A stretch of 56,755 nt of DNA from Candidatus Kapaibacterium sp. (GTDB lineage: Bacteria; Bacteroidota; Ignavibacteria; Kapaibacteriales; UBA4661): the NCBI GenBank assembly GCA_004292595.1, contig RDXM01000092.1:1-56755 (forward strand), read 5' to 3'. Below are positions 51,301 through 56,755 of this stretch, in pieces (positions within the stretch are counted from its first letter, which is position 1; each line of letters starts with the position of its first letter). The position numbers and the translations under genes are program-made. Below the pieces are notes generated by a model. It had not been told where the DNA came from. It saw only the letters and a list, made by a program, of their open reading frames with translations, and did no database searches.

Positions 51301-52023
51301 ATTATAGCCAACAAGACCATTATTGCTCCCAATCCACACCATTCCTTTTGTATCTGCAACCAGCTCGTAGATATCCACGTCAGACGGCTTTTCCTTGCCG
51401 TTTGCGTCGGTGCATTCTCGCAGGAGTTGCCAAACTTTTGTTTTGGGATTGAAAATACTCACGCCCTCTGGCGTAGCAAAATAGAGCAGTCCCGTGCTGT
51501 CCTCGCAGATATTGCGCACACAGTTTGAAGCCAAACCTAGCGTAGTTCCTTGCGCAGCAGTTCCTTGCATGGGAAATGCTTGTTTGATCGCAGTGTAGGA
51601 AGAGAATTTTTCGGTTGTATAATCAAAAACACTTACGCCGCCATTGCGTGTACCGACCCAGATTTTACCTTCTTTGTCCTCGTGCAGCGAGAGAATATGC
51701 GCATCGGACAAGGCACATTTGGCACTGGGGCGATAAATCGTAAAGGTATAGCCGTCAAATTTATTTAAGCCGTCTTGTGTTCCAATCCAAATAAATCCCC
51801 GTTTGTCTTGCATGATGCAAAATGGGTTGCTTTGCGACAAGCCTTGCTCAATGGAATACCGACTAAAATTCATGGTGGGCTGTGCCTGAAGAACTCCGAC
51901 GGTATAGGGGCATATAATACTACATAGTGCAGCAAGGCAACACAGCAGCGCAGCAGAGAGAATGCACCCCACGCTGCGCCCGAAAACGCGCATCAATACT
52001 CCATTCCAAGTTCGTAATCTCAT
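48400..52023 (-). CDS. Large Reg_prop / Y_Y_Y sensor histidine kinase
   Basis: About 1207 residues. A signal peptide or membrane segment is followed by some 12-14 Reg_prop blades with the recurring LWIGTYGGGLYKF, forming two beta-propellers, and a Y_Y_Y domain (NIYAYTLENFDKNWIYVGN, GGTYTFRVKAANNDG). One membrane helix (WWANALWMSIIGVGIFAVY) and a coiled coil lead to HisKA with phospho-His in SISHEFRTPITVV and an HATPase with NAVKFSPP, DEGTGIG and GVGLGLSIVKKLVE. There is no receiver or AraC domain, so unlike hybrid two-component sensors it needs a separate regulator. The periplasmic signal is probably a polymer or envelope cue. Confidence 0.95.
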   Translation of the reverse strand: MRLRTWNGVLMRVFGRSVGCILSAALLCCLAALCSIICPYTVGVLQAQPTMNFSRYSIEQGLSQSNPFCIMQDKRGFIWIGTQDGLNKFDGYTFTIYRPSAKCALSDAHILSLHEDKEGKIWVGTRNGGVSVFDYTTEKFSSYTAIKQAFPMQGTAAQGTTLGLASNCVRNICEDSTGLLYFATPEGVSIFNPKTKVWQLLRECTDANGKEKPSDVDIYELVADTKGMVWIGSNNGLVGYNSITQQTQVFRKGLAVTGIRSLLVSRVNPDILWIGTYGGGLYKFNTTTHALEGFRRSSTELKIFSQDNILAIAEEPSGALWLGTYGGGLQHFDPKTRTFTGFLQDELRSNSLVNNFVYSLHRDRSGILWIGSYGGGMNKYDPAEAKFVSYRRDPRLSKTLSHNYIYSLHEDRTGTVWAGTNGGGLNKLLNQQTGEFQTYWLDNNTPSSNPRNNIRAIHETNDGIFWLTSGDALYKFNPKNGAATHFRPKDMPEISTPETAFSFSICVDAEGMFWVGTWGYGLYRFNPKNGEFIAHYKHNPADTASLPTNGLYYGFCDSKKRLWFGTNGGSLCQFDAKTQGFISYQKILTEKNGISSNIIRTMYEDANGILWLGTAGGLNKFNPETQESTLFREQDGLPNNVIYGILGDRAGRLWCSTNRGIFSYNPAVKKGEKAFQRYDVSDGLQSNEFNAGAYHFGRSGRMYFGGINGFSTFFPDSVRRNDYIPPVIITGFKTFNEPFETEKAISATEELEIPEDKNVLTFEFTALNYTLSGKNIYAYTLENFDKNWIYVGNKREATYTNLSGGTYTFRVKAANNDGVWNENGAQIRVVILPHWWKRWWANALWMSIIGVGIFAVYKWRVRSFQEQNKILEQTVAERTQEVQRQVTILNDLAQEIELANTELQDRNHQVESKNMQLAEMNGQLAKNNNLLDQTLDELHSLNQDLENRIQERTVELRAAKDALEKSLVQEKEINNLRARLIASISHEFRTPITVVQSSCGILQRYIGKMTDEQRNKQFTHIEESSKRLVNILDSVIMMSTIENRPLRLMPADVVKRTEELVRDFSLAQEQELATEGRIIELVSNVNTSVVNIDEESLRQIISQLLSNAVKFSPPQSRIEITFTQKEETLLWAVKDEGTGIGNEDKPYIFDLFYRSEKNESSTIQGVGLGLSIVKKLVETLRGTVWFETEEGAGTTFFVELPILQQGA

Positions 52024-52202
52024 TGTAATTCTTTGCAAAATGAATGTGCTGCGATGGCAAATAGCCAAGCCCCAAATATAGGGAAATATCGTTGTTGAGC
52101 AATGGTATTTCCTGTGCTGGCGCGTGGCTTTTGTGCGAGGTTTTGTGCGAGGCAGACGAGGGTTATTTTCCTCGCCTAAGTACCATACAAAAAATCTTCA
52201 GC

Positions 52203-52280
52203 AGTGGCACAGACATTCTTGTCTGTGAGTTTTGGCGCGGGTTTCAGGCGGCAAACACAGACAAGAAGTCTCAAGCCACT
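52203..52280. repeat. 78-bp double-hairpin repeat (family C), copy 6
   Basis: Left arm intact; the right arm has several changes (ACAAGAAGTCTCAAGCCACT). It lies between two minus-strand genes. Confidence 0.88.
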
Positions 52281-52322
52281 GAAGCCTCATTTTATGCGCC
52301 CTACAAGAGTTTTGTATGGTAC

Positions 52323-53489
52323 TCAGTTTCCTCGCATTTCTTTCATAAACAATGCCATTTCTGCCGCACTTACGCTTGCTTCGGCATTGGATTCGGGATG
52401 TGCGCCAATTTGCAAAGCGCGTATTGGCATCGGGACAACAATGCCGTGCTTTTTGAAGGTGTAGTATATCTGCTTCATCACGTTGCTCCGCGCTTCAAAT
52501 TGCCAATCAAAATGACTAATGGCAATAAAAAAACGGAAATTGAGCGTAAACTCGCCAAATTCTCGAAAGCGCACGAGTGGTTCGGGAGCGCACAAAAGAC
52601 CGCGTATTTTTCCCTCGCGCAGTTCGTGTGCTTCTTCGCACGTTGCCGAGCCGTACTCAAACACCATCGCGTTGAGTACGTCCTCGACAAGCTGCGGGTC
52701 GGTGTTGTGATGCACACCAAAGGTGAGGAGCAAATACTGAATTTCGGTTGGCAAGTGAAAATTCGTTACAATCGCTTGCGAGAGTTTATTGTTCGGAATC
52801 AGAATGCTATTCATTTCCTGCATTTCGATGGTGGTATTGCGCCAGCCAATATCGCGCACGTAGCCTTCAAAATTTCCATCGCTAATACGAATGTAATCGC
52901 CAACGCGAATTTGATGTGCTAAAGTGATATAAATTCCAGCAAAGAAGTTAGAGAGCGTGTCTTGAAGCGCGAGCGCGACCGCCAAACCACCCACACCAAG
53001 AGCGGTGATAATCGGCGCAATATCCACTCCAAATGCTCGCAAGACCATCACGCAGGCAATGGTATAAACAACAATTTCAATGCTTCGGCGCGTCAGCGAG
53101 ACAGCTACCATGCGGTTTTGGTCGTGTTCGGCGCGAATGCGAACGAGCATTTTCAATACTTTCGTAAGAATGTACGAAAGCAACACAACAAAGCTCGCTG
53201 TCAGGAATGGTCGGGCGTAGGGCATGATAATTTTTGCACGAGGCAGTTCTCGAAGGGCAATGTTCAGCCCCGTTAGAAGAACGATGTAGAGAATACTGCG
53301 CCGCAGTGCATCCACCAGTATATCATCGTATTTGTTCTCGCTGTGCGCTGCCATGCGCACAAGCCATTGTCCAGTGAGCCAACGAAGCAGAATCCCCAGC
53401 ACAAGCGCACTCAGACTAATGACAATCGAAGGAAAATACGGATTTGCTATGTATGGCAGAATAAGGCGATTGTAAAGTTCATCAATCAT
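52323..53489 (-). CDS. MscS-family mechanosensitive channel
   Basis: About 388 residues. Four or so N-terminal membrane helices lead to the pore helix VGGLAVALALQDTLSNFFAGIY (Gly/Ala-rich TM3 with the conserved ALQDTLSNF run), then the beta domain (VGDYIRISDGNFEGYVRDIGW, IEMQEMNSILIPNNKL) and the mixed C-terminal domain. It opens under membrane tension to release solutes. ATG 53489 (MIDELYNR) is preferred to the TTG at 53501. Confidence 0.94.
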   Translation of the reverse strand: MIDELYNRLILPYIANPYFPSIVISLSALVLGILLRWLTGQWLVRMAAHSENKYDDILVDALRRSILYIVLLTGLNIALRELPRAKIIMPYARPFLTASFVVLLSYILTKVLKMLVRIRAEHDQNRMVAVSLTRRSIEIVVYTIACVMVLRAFGVDIAPIITALGVGGLAVALALQDTLSNFFAGIYITLAHQIRVGDYIRISDGNFEGYVRDIGWRNTTIEMQEMNSILIPNNKLSQAIVTNFHLPTEIQYLLLTFGVHHNTDPQLVEDVLNAMVFEYGSATCEEAHELREGKIRGLLCAPEPLVRFREFGEFTLNFRFFIAISHFDWQFEARSNVMKQIYYTFKKHGIVVPMPIRALQIGAHPESNAEASVSAAEMALFMKEMRGN

Positions 53490-53604
53490 GGAATGTATCA
53501 ATCATGGAAGGTGGAGGAAAGGTAACGGTATCGTCCTTGTGCATATTGTAGAGCAGTCTAAATATACAAAGATTTTGCGCACAATTATCAGATTTGCCAA
53601 ATAC

Positions 53605-53640
53605 AAACGCCTCGTCGAATTTTATTCGGCGAGGCGTTTT
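53605..53640. terminator. Hairpin terminator downstream of the WG-repeat gene
   Basis: AAACGCCTCGTCGAA (53605-53619) pairs with TTCGGCGAGGCGTTT (53625-53639) with one G-T pair. T-rich DNA on both sides lets it act on either strand; it ends the minus-strand WG gene. Confidence 0.8.
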
Positions 53641-53664
53641 GTTTTCGGAAGAAAGCAATGGCAG

Positions 53665-54195
53665 CTACTTCATTGCGTGTGTTTGCATGGCAGCACCTTT
53701 TCGTGATTGTAAACGATGACCTTCCAAAAACTTGATTTCATCATACTCTGCCGCTAAAACCTGCTTTCCCTCAAGCGTGTAGCAGCCAAGTTTCGCGCCA
53801 TTATTCACCTTTATCCAGCCATTGTGCAGGACTTGTACGCCTTCGTACTCTGGCGCAATAATTTCTTTGCCTTTTGCATCCACCACACCATACTTTTTGT
53901 CAATACTCACAATGGCATAGCTGTTTGCAATAATCTGTACATTGTCGTATTTCGGTGCAATAAGCTCTTTCCCACCTTTCGTGAGAACTCCGTATTTCTT
54001 GCCAACTTTGGAAATCCACATCCCGTTTTGCATACGCTTTACCATATCAAACTGTGGCTCAATAACAATTTTGCCCTCCATATCGGAGAAGCCGTACTTT
54101 AGGGTTTTTGTATCTTGCCAGAGGACAAGCTGTTGTGCGCTTGCTGCGCTTTGTGCCAAAACAATGAGCAGAAAAATAGTCAGGACTTTCAGCAT
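53665..54195 (-). CDS. Exported WG-repeat protein
   Basis: About 176 residues. A signal peptide (LTIFLLIVLAQSAASAQ) is followed by four or five WG-type repeats: LKYGFSDMEGKIVIEPQFD, KKYGVLTKGGKELIAPKYD, KKYGVVDAKGKEIIAPEYE and KLGCYTLEGKQVLAAEYD. These form a small beta-structure of unknown binding role common in Bacteroidetes. It is probably periplasmic or surface exposed. ATG 54195 or 54201 may start it. Confidence 0.87.
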   Translation of the reverse strand: MLKVLTIFLLIVLAQSAASAQQLVLWQDTKTLKYGFSDMEGKIVIEPQFDMVKRMQNGMWISKVGKKYGVLTKGGKELIAPKYDNVQIIANSYAIVSIDKKYGVVDAKGKEIIAPEYEGVQVLHNGWIKVNNGAKLGCYTLEGKQVLAAEYDEIKFLEGHRLQSRKGAAMQTHAMK

Positions 54196-54216
54196 GAACA
54201 TAGAAAGTTAAATGTG

Positions 54217-54253
54217 AGAAAAAGCCGCCGCACGTGAGAGTGGGTGCGGCGGC
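54217..54253 (-). terminator. GC-rich terminator after lipoprotein 1
   Basis: GCCGCCGCAC (54224-54233) pairs with GTGCGGCGGC (54244-54253). On the minus strand it is followed by TTTTTC. It ends the 54262-55110 gene. Confidence 0.88.
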
Positions 54254-54261
54254 GGCTGGAA

Positions 54262-55110
54262 TTATTTATTTTTTTTTGATATTTGAGTAAGTTTTTGTAG
54301 ATAAATCTCTCGCTCTTGCTCCTCCGCAGCTGCCTCCATAGTGGCAGCCTGTAGTTGTTCCTGTATTTCAGGGCGTTGGGATTTTCTACGAGCTTCCGCT
54401 CTATCCTGTTTAAGTTTTTGTAGCAACTCCTCTTCAGCATTTTTGCTGGAGAAGAGTTCTGGGTTTGAATCAACCATGTATTTTGCTCGGCGGCGTAGAT
54501 ACTCTTCTTCAGTGATACTTTGCTTTTTGAGCAATCTCATTTGCTTTTCATTATGATGCGTGATGAAATTACTTGCAATCATTGCTATTTCGTCTGTTGA
54601 AGAGAGAATTTGTACACGCTCTAGAGCTTGAAATATCGTCTTCGTATCATAAATCCACCTGTTTTTGCTTAAAACGTCTAAATAAAACTTTATGGCTTGA
54701 TTGGTTTCTTGAGAAGGTTTGGTAGGTAATAAAACCCCGCGTAACATACCGTATGCAATAATTTGCTCAACGTGAAAGTCAAGTTTATCGCCAACCGCTC
54801 CCTTGATAACAGCTTTCGCTCTCGTATCTACTGTGCGCCAATCATGCGAGTTCCGTGCTGTTTTTTCCCAATCGCCTAAGCCTATTTTCTCAAATTTGCC
54901 ACTCTCTATATATAATTTACTGAGCGCAAGCCATTGTTCGTTAGGCATACCTACAGGCAGTTCAATCGGCGTTGCAAAACTAAGATTGGCTTGATTGTTT
55001 GACGTTAATAGAGCTTCTTCCTGCTGAGATATGCCCCCACTTGACGTACACGATTTGAGAAAAGCAAGGCTTAGAAATGCAAATAATGATATGACAATTT
55101 TTGTTGCCAT
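54262..55110 (-). CDS. Paralogous lipoprotein A (unknown function)
   Basis: 282 residues. A lipoprotein signal peptide ends in FLKSCTSSGG (Cys about 21). The body is helical, with PVGMPNEQWLALSKLYIESG, AYGMLRGVLLPTKPSQET and a C-terminal Glu/Gln/Lys-rich coiled coil (EELLQKLKQDRAEARRKSQR). It aligns along most of its length with the next gene, which has the same length. No family recognised. Both genes end in similar GC-rich terminators, so they are separate transcription units made by tandem duplication. Confidence 0.75.
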   Translation of the reverse strand: MATKIVISLFAFLSLAFLKSCTSSGGISQQEEALLTSNNQANLSFATPIELPVGMPNEQWLALSKLYIESGKFEKIGLGDWEKTARNSHDWRTVDTRAKAVIKGAVGDKLDFHVEQIIAYGMLRGVLLPTKPSQETNQAIKFYLDVLSKNRWIYDTKTIFQALERVQILSSTDEIAMIASNFITHHNEKQMRLLKKQSITEEEYLRRRAKYMVDSNPELFSSKNAEEELLQKLKQDRAEARRKSQRPEIQEQLQAATMEAAAEEQEREIYLQKLTQISKKNK

Positions 55111-55130
55111 AGTTAATGTTGAGTAGGAGG

Positions 55131-55164
55131 AAAAGCCGCTGCAAACGAGATAGGGTGCAGCGGC
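55131..55164 (-). terminator. GC-rich terminator after lipoprotein 2
   Basis: GCCGCTGCA (55135-55143) pairs with TGCAGCGGC (55156-55164). On the minus strand it is followed by TTTTCC. Its stem closely resembles that at 54217-54253. Confidence 0.85.
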
Positions 55165-55180
55165 TGGTCACATGAGAAAA

Positions 55181-56029
55181 TTATTTTTGATTATCAACGG
55201 AATTCTGACCAGCAAGAACAGCTAAAATAGCCGTATCTTCAAAGGTTGTTGAGAAACCAATAAATTTGTCTGCACGCTCATAAAGACTTTTCAATTTTGA
55301 TGCTTCGAGTTGAATATTCTGTTGGAATGCTTTTTTTTGCTGTTGAACTTCAGCTTGCAAAGTCTTATCATCGGTAATTGATTTATTGGTAGATTTCACC
55401 TTCGCTAAAAAATAGTTTTCTAAGGTAAAAGGCTGACCTTTCCATTCAGCATAGATTCTTGTGCCATATGGTAGGGTTTTTTGTGCAATATCCGCTATTT
55501 GCTGAGTGTTCCAATGTCCCTGAAGTTTTGGTAGTACCTGTGCAAATAGGCAAGGGTCCGAAAAGTATTTATTCCGAACAAGCATATCCATGTAATAACC
55601 CATTACCTGCTGCGTTTCAGGTGTAGCCTTTTCATGGATAAAGTAGCTCCGAAGCATACCCGAAGCAACCTGCTGTTGTATAAAAAATAATACTTCTTCT
55701 CGCTCATAGTCTTGAATCAATTGCCGACCCAGTACATCTGCTTCTTGCCAATTTTTCGCTTTGCGAATTTTTGACATCATTTCACCATAGCGTAAAACTC
55801 GCGGCGAACTCGTGAATTTATCATAGATATTATCCCACGCTTCCCGTGGCATTCCGCTAGGTAATGTTGGTGAAAAACCAAATCTAAAATTTGGGGAACT
55901 TTGAGGCTGAGTAAATTCTTTCGAGTGTTCAAAAGTTGAACTTGTCGAGTACAAGCCATTGCCACTAGGGCTACATGAAATTAAATATGCAAACGAAGAT
56001 AAGCATAAATAAATATAAAGTTTTTGCAT
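55181..56029 (-). CDS. Paralogous lipoprotein B (unknown function)
   Basis: 282 residues. The lipoprotein signal peptide ends in YLISCSPSGN. Shared landmarks with paralogue A: LPSGMPREAWDNIYDKF against LPVGMPNEQWLALSKLY; ASGMLRSYFIHEKATPETQQ against AYGMLRGVLLPTKPSQETNQ; and YYMDMLVRNKYFSD against FYLDVLSKNRWIYD. Helical, ending in a coiled-coil-like segment. Presumably periplasmic-facing or surface lipoprotein. The gene before it on the minus strand is the Pro-rich secreted protein. Confidence 0.75.
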   Translation of the reverse strand: MQKLYIYLCLSSFAYLISCSPSGNGLYSTSSTFEHSKEFTQPQSSPNFRFGFSPTLPSGMPREAWDNIYDKFTSSPRVLRYGEMMSKIRKAKNWQEADVLGRQLIQDYEREEVLFFIQQQVASGMLRSYFIHEKATPETQQVMGYYMDMLVRNKYFSDPCLFAQVLPKLQGHWNTQQIADIAQKTLPYGTRIYAEWKGQPFTLENYFLAKVKSTNKSITDDKTLQAEVQQQKKAFQQNIQLEASKLKSLYERADKFIGFSTTFEDTAILAVLAGQNSVDNQK

Positions 56030-56082
56030 TGTTTTTGAATCTTGGTTGTAGAGTTAGTGAGTTCATTTAATAACTTCTGAGG

Positions 56083-56755
56083 TTAATTTGAACATCTATC
56101 GTGGTCATAAACCTCTAAAGGCTCGTATTCAGAGTTATCATCGCCACAAACAGGGTAATCTGTAATTCGCTTCCTTTGTGTTTTTGAAGCACCACTTTTG
56201 TCGCCTTTCTGACATACTTCGGTATGACTTTTCGCTGGCACTGATTGGGCTGATTCCAACCTAGAGCTATATGCAAGGCGAATAGTATAATGAACTTTGG
56301 GAGTTTTGTTGCAGTTTACATTGCGCGGGTCGTCTATACTATGGCTGTAATCCTGAAGAACGCATGTACAAAACTCCTTTTGTACTCTTGGTGGCGGTGG
56401 GGTAGTGTCCGCTGGCTGTGTTCCACCCCCTCCTGGATCTGGATTACTCGGCTGCCCACCTGGCGTTCCAGGCTGCGAGGGCTGTCCAGGTGTCCACGGG
56501 TATATCGGCGGGTCATAGCGCGGAGCTTTGACAATCACACCCTCAAGCTGTACAGGTCCTCGCGGTACGCCATGTTCAGGAGGGTCTGCTGGCATAATCC
56601 TCGGTACGTTTTCCTCGACACGCTTTGGGGAACGTTTTTGCACACTACCAAACCTTTGCGCAAACGCGCTTTCAACAACACCAAACAGAACAAATGTGAA
56701 CACCATAAAGACAGCAACGGCAGAAGGCAGGGGTGATGCAGCCTCGCTTTGCGCG
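56083..56755 (-). CDS. Secreted Pro-rich, Cys-rich protein, probably partial at the window edge
   Basis: Starting at ATG 56706 there are 207 residues: a hydrophobic start (VFTFVLFGVVESAFAQ), a Pro/Gly-rich linker (YPWTPGQPSQPGTPGGQPS), and a C-terminal part with seven or so Cys (CTCVLQDYSH, CNKTPKVHYT, VCGDDNSEYEP). The reading frame stays open to the window end at 56755 with no other ATG, so the real start, with the positively charged end of the signal peptide, may lie beyond the window. Not recognised. Possibly disulfide-stabilised extracellular protein. Confidence 0.6.
   Translation of the reverse strand, partial: AQSEAASPLPSAVAVFMVFTFVLFGVVESAFAQRFGSVQKRSPKRVEENVPRIMPADPPEHGVPRGPVQLEGVIVKAPRYDPPIYPWTPGQPSQPGTPGGQPSNPDPGGGGTQPADTTPPPPRVQKEFCTCVLQDYSHSIDDPRNVNCNKTPKVHYTIRLAYSSRLESAQSVPAKSHTEVCQKGDKSGASKTQRKRITDYPVCGDDNSEYEPLEVYDHDRCSN

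Noticed and set aside
22302-52280. Short ORFs spanning the 78-bp repeats, with peptides such as AQTFLSVS or GTDILVC
   Set aside because: The same peptide appears wherever the repeat occurs because of the repeat DNA, not because of protein conservation.
1-56755. tRNA, rRNA or riboswitch
   Set aside because: No cloverleaf with the GTTCGAATC-type arm, rRNA-like sequence or known riboswitch core was recognised by eye; a tRNAscan-SE and Infernal run would be decisive.

Overview
The window looks like chromosomal DNA of a Gram-negative member of the Bacteroidota/Chlorobi (FCB) assemblage. I cannot place it more finely, although a Chlorobi, Ignavibacteria or Kapabacteria-like lineage fits best. The reasons are a secreted subtilisin with a type A T9SS C-terminal sorting domain, a SprE/PorW-like TPR lipoprotein, DUF3127, DUF3467 and DUF6992 proteins, a Reg_prop/Y_Y_Y sensor kinase, WG-repeat protein, a TTTG-N20-TATCTTTG promoter of the Bacteroidetes type, and starts that mostly lack a Shine-Dalgarno sequence. 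Nearly all genes are housekeeping or envelope genes. I saw no tRNA, rRNA or CRISPR array.

Layout. 1-420 is a gene-free block packed with near-consensus DnaA boxes (candidate oriC or DnaA-binding region). 0.46-4.7 kb: a secreted TldD/PmbA-family protein, a DUF433/DUF5615 toxin-antitoxin pair whose toxin is split by a 448-bp IS608-like element that left exact TTAC/TCAA junctions, and a THUMP-like methyltransferase gene carrying nine in-frame 12-bp DnaA-box-like repeats. 4.8-9.6 kb: T9SS-type S8 protease, Gfo/Idh/MocA oxidoreductase, orphan HPt protein. 9.7-11.4 kb: hexapeptide acyltransferase and two tandem FdtA/QdtA-like sugar ketoisomerases. 11.5-22.1 kb: DUF3127 OB-fold protein with an SSB-like tail, MurB, beta-carbonic anhydrase, PurD, a chemoreceptor, DUF6992, SRAP, RpiB, FtsW, ClpS. 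22.4-27.3 kb: GH57 branching enzyme with a histone-H1-like tail, DUF3467, TPR lipoprotein.

27.5-39.0 kb is a colinear signalling block on the + strand: sigma-54 response regulator, CheW, HEAT-repeat protein, CheR, two CheYs, a CheZ-like protein with three FliM-like CheY-binding peptides at its tail, CheA and CheB. No motor genes are present, so the output (gliding, pili, flagella or other) is open. 39.2-53.5 kb, mostly minus strand: transposase remnant with a 25-bp tandem repeat, small coiled-coil membrane protein, outer-membrane barrel, a GH2-like ectodomain fused to a multi-pass membrane domain, PAP2 phosphatase, M20 dipeptidase, YdjM-like hydrolase, inositol monophosphatase, large Reg_prop sensor kinase, MscS channel. 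53.6-56.7 kb: WG-repeat protein, two paralogous 282-residue lipoproteins each followed by the same style of terminator, and a proline/cysteine-rich secreted protein cut by the window edge.

Repeats are the other main theme. A 78-bp element whose two arms are each self-complementary is present in six full and one half copies, always between genes; two copies of a second hairpin, plus families of short low-complexity intergenic repeats, also occur. The most notable observations are the exact IS608-like insertion carrying a possible guide-RNA scaffold but no transposase, the coding DnaA-box array near the candidate origin, the CheZ-like protein with a multivalent tail, and the GH2-membrane fusion.
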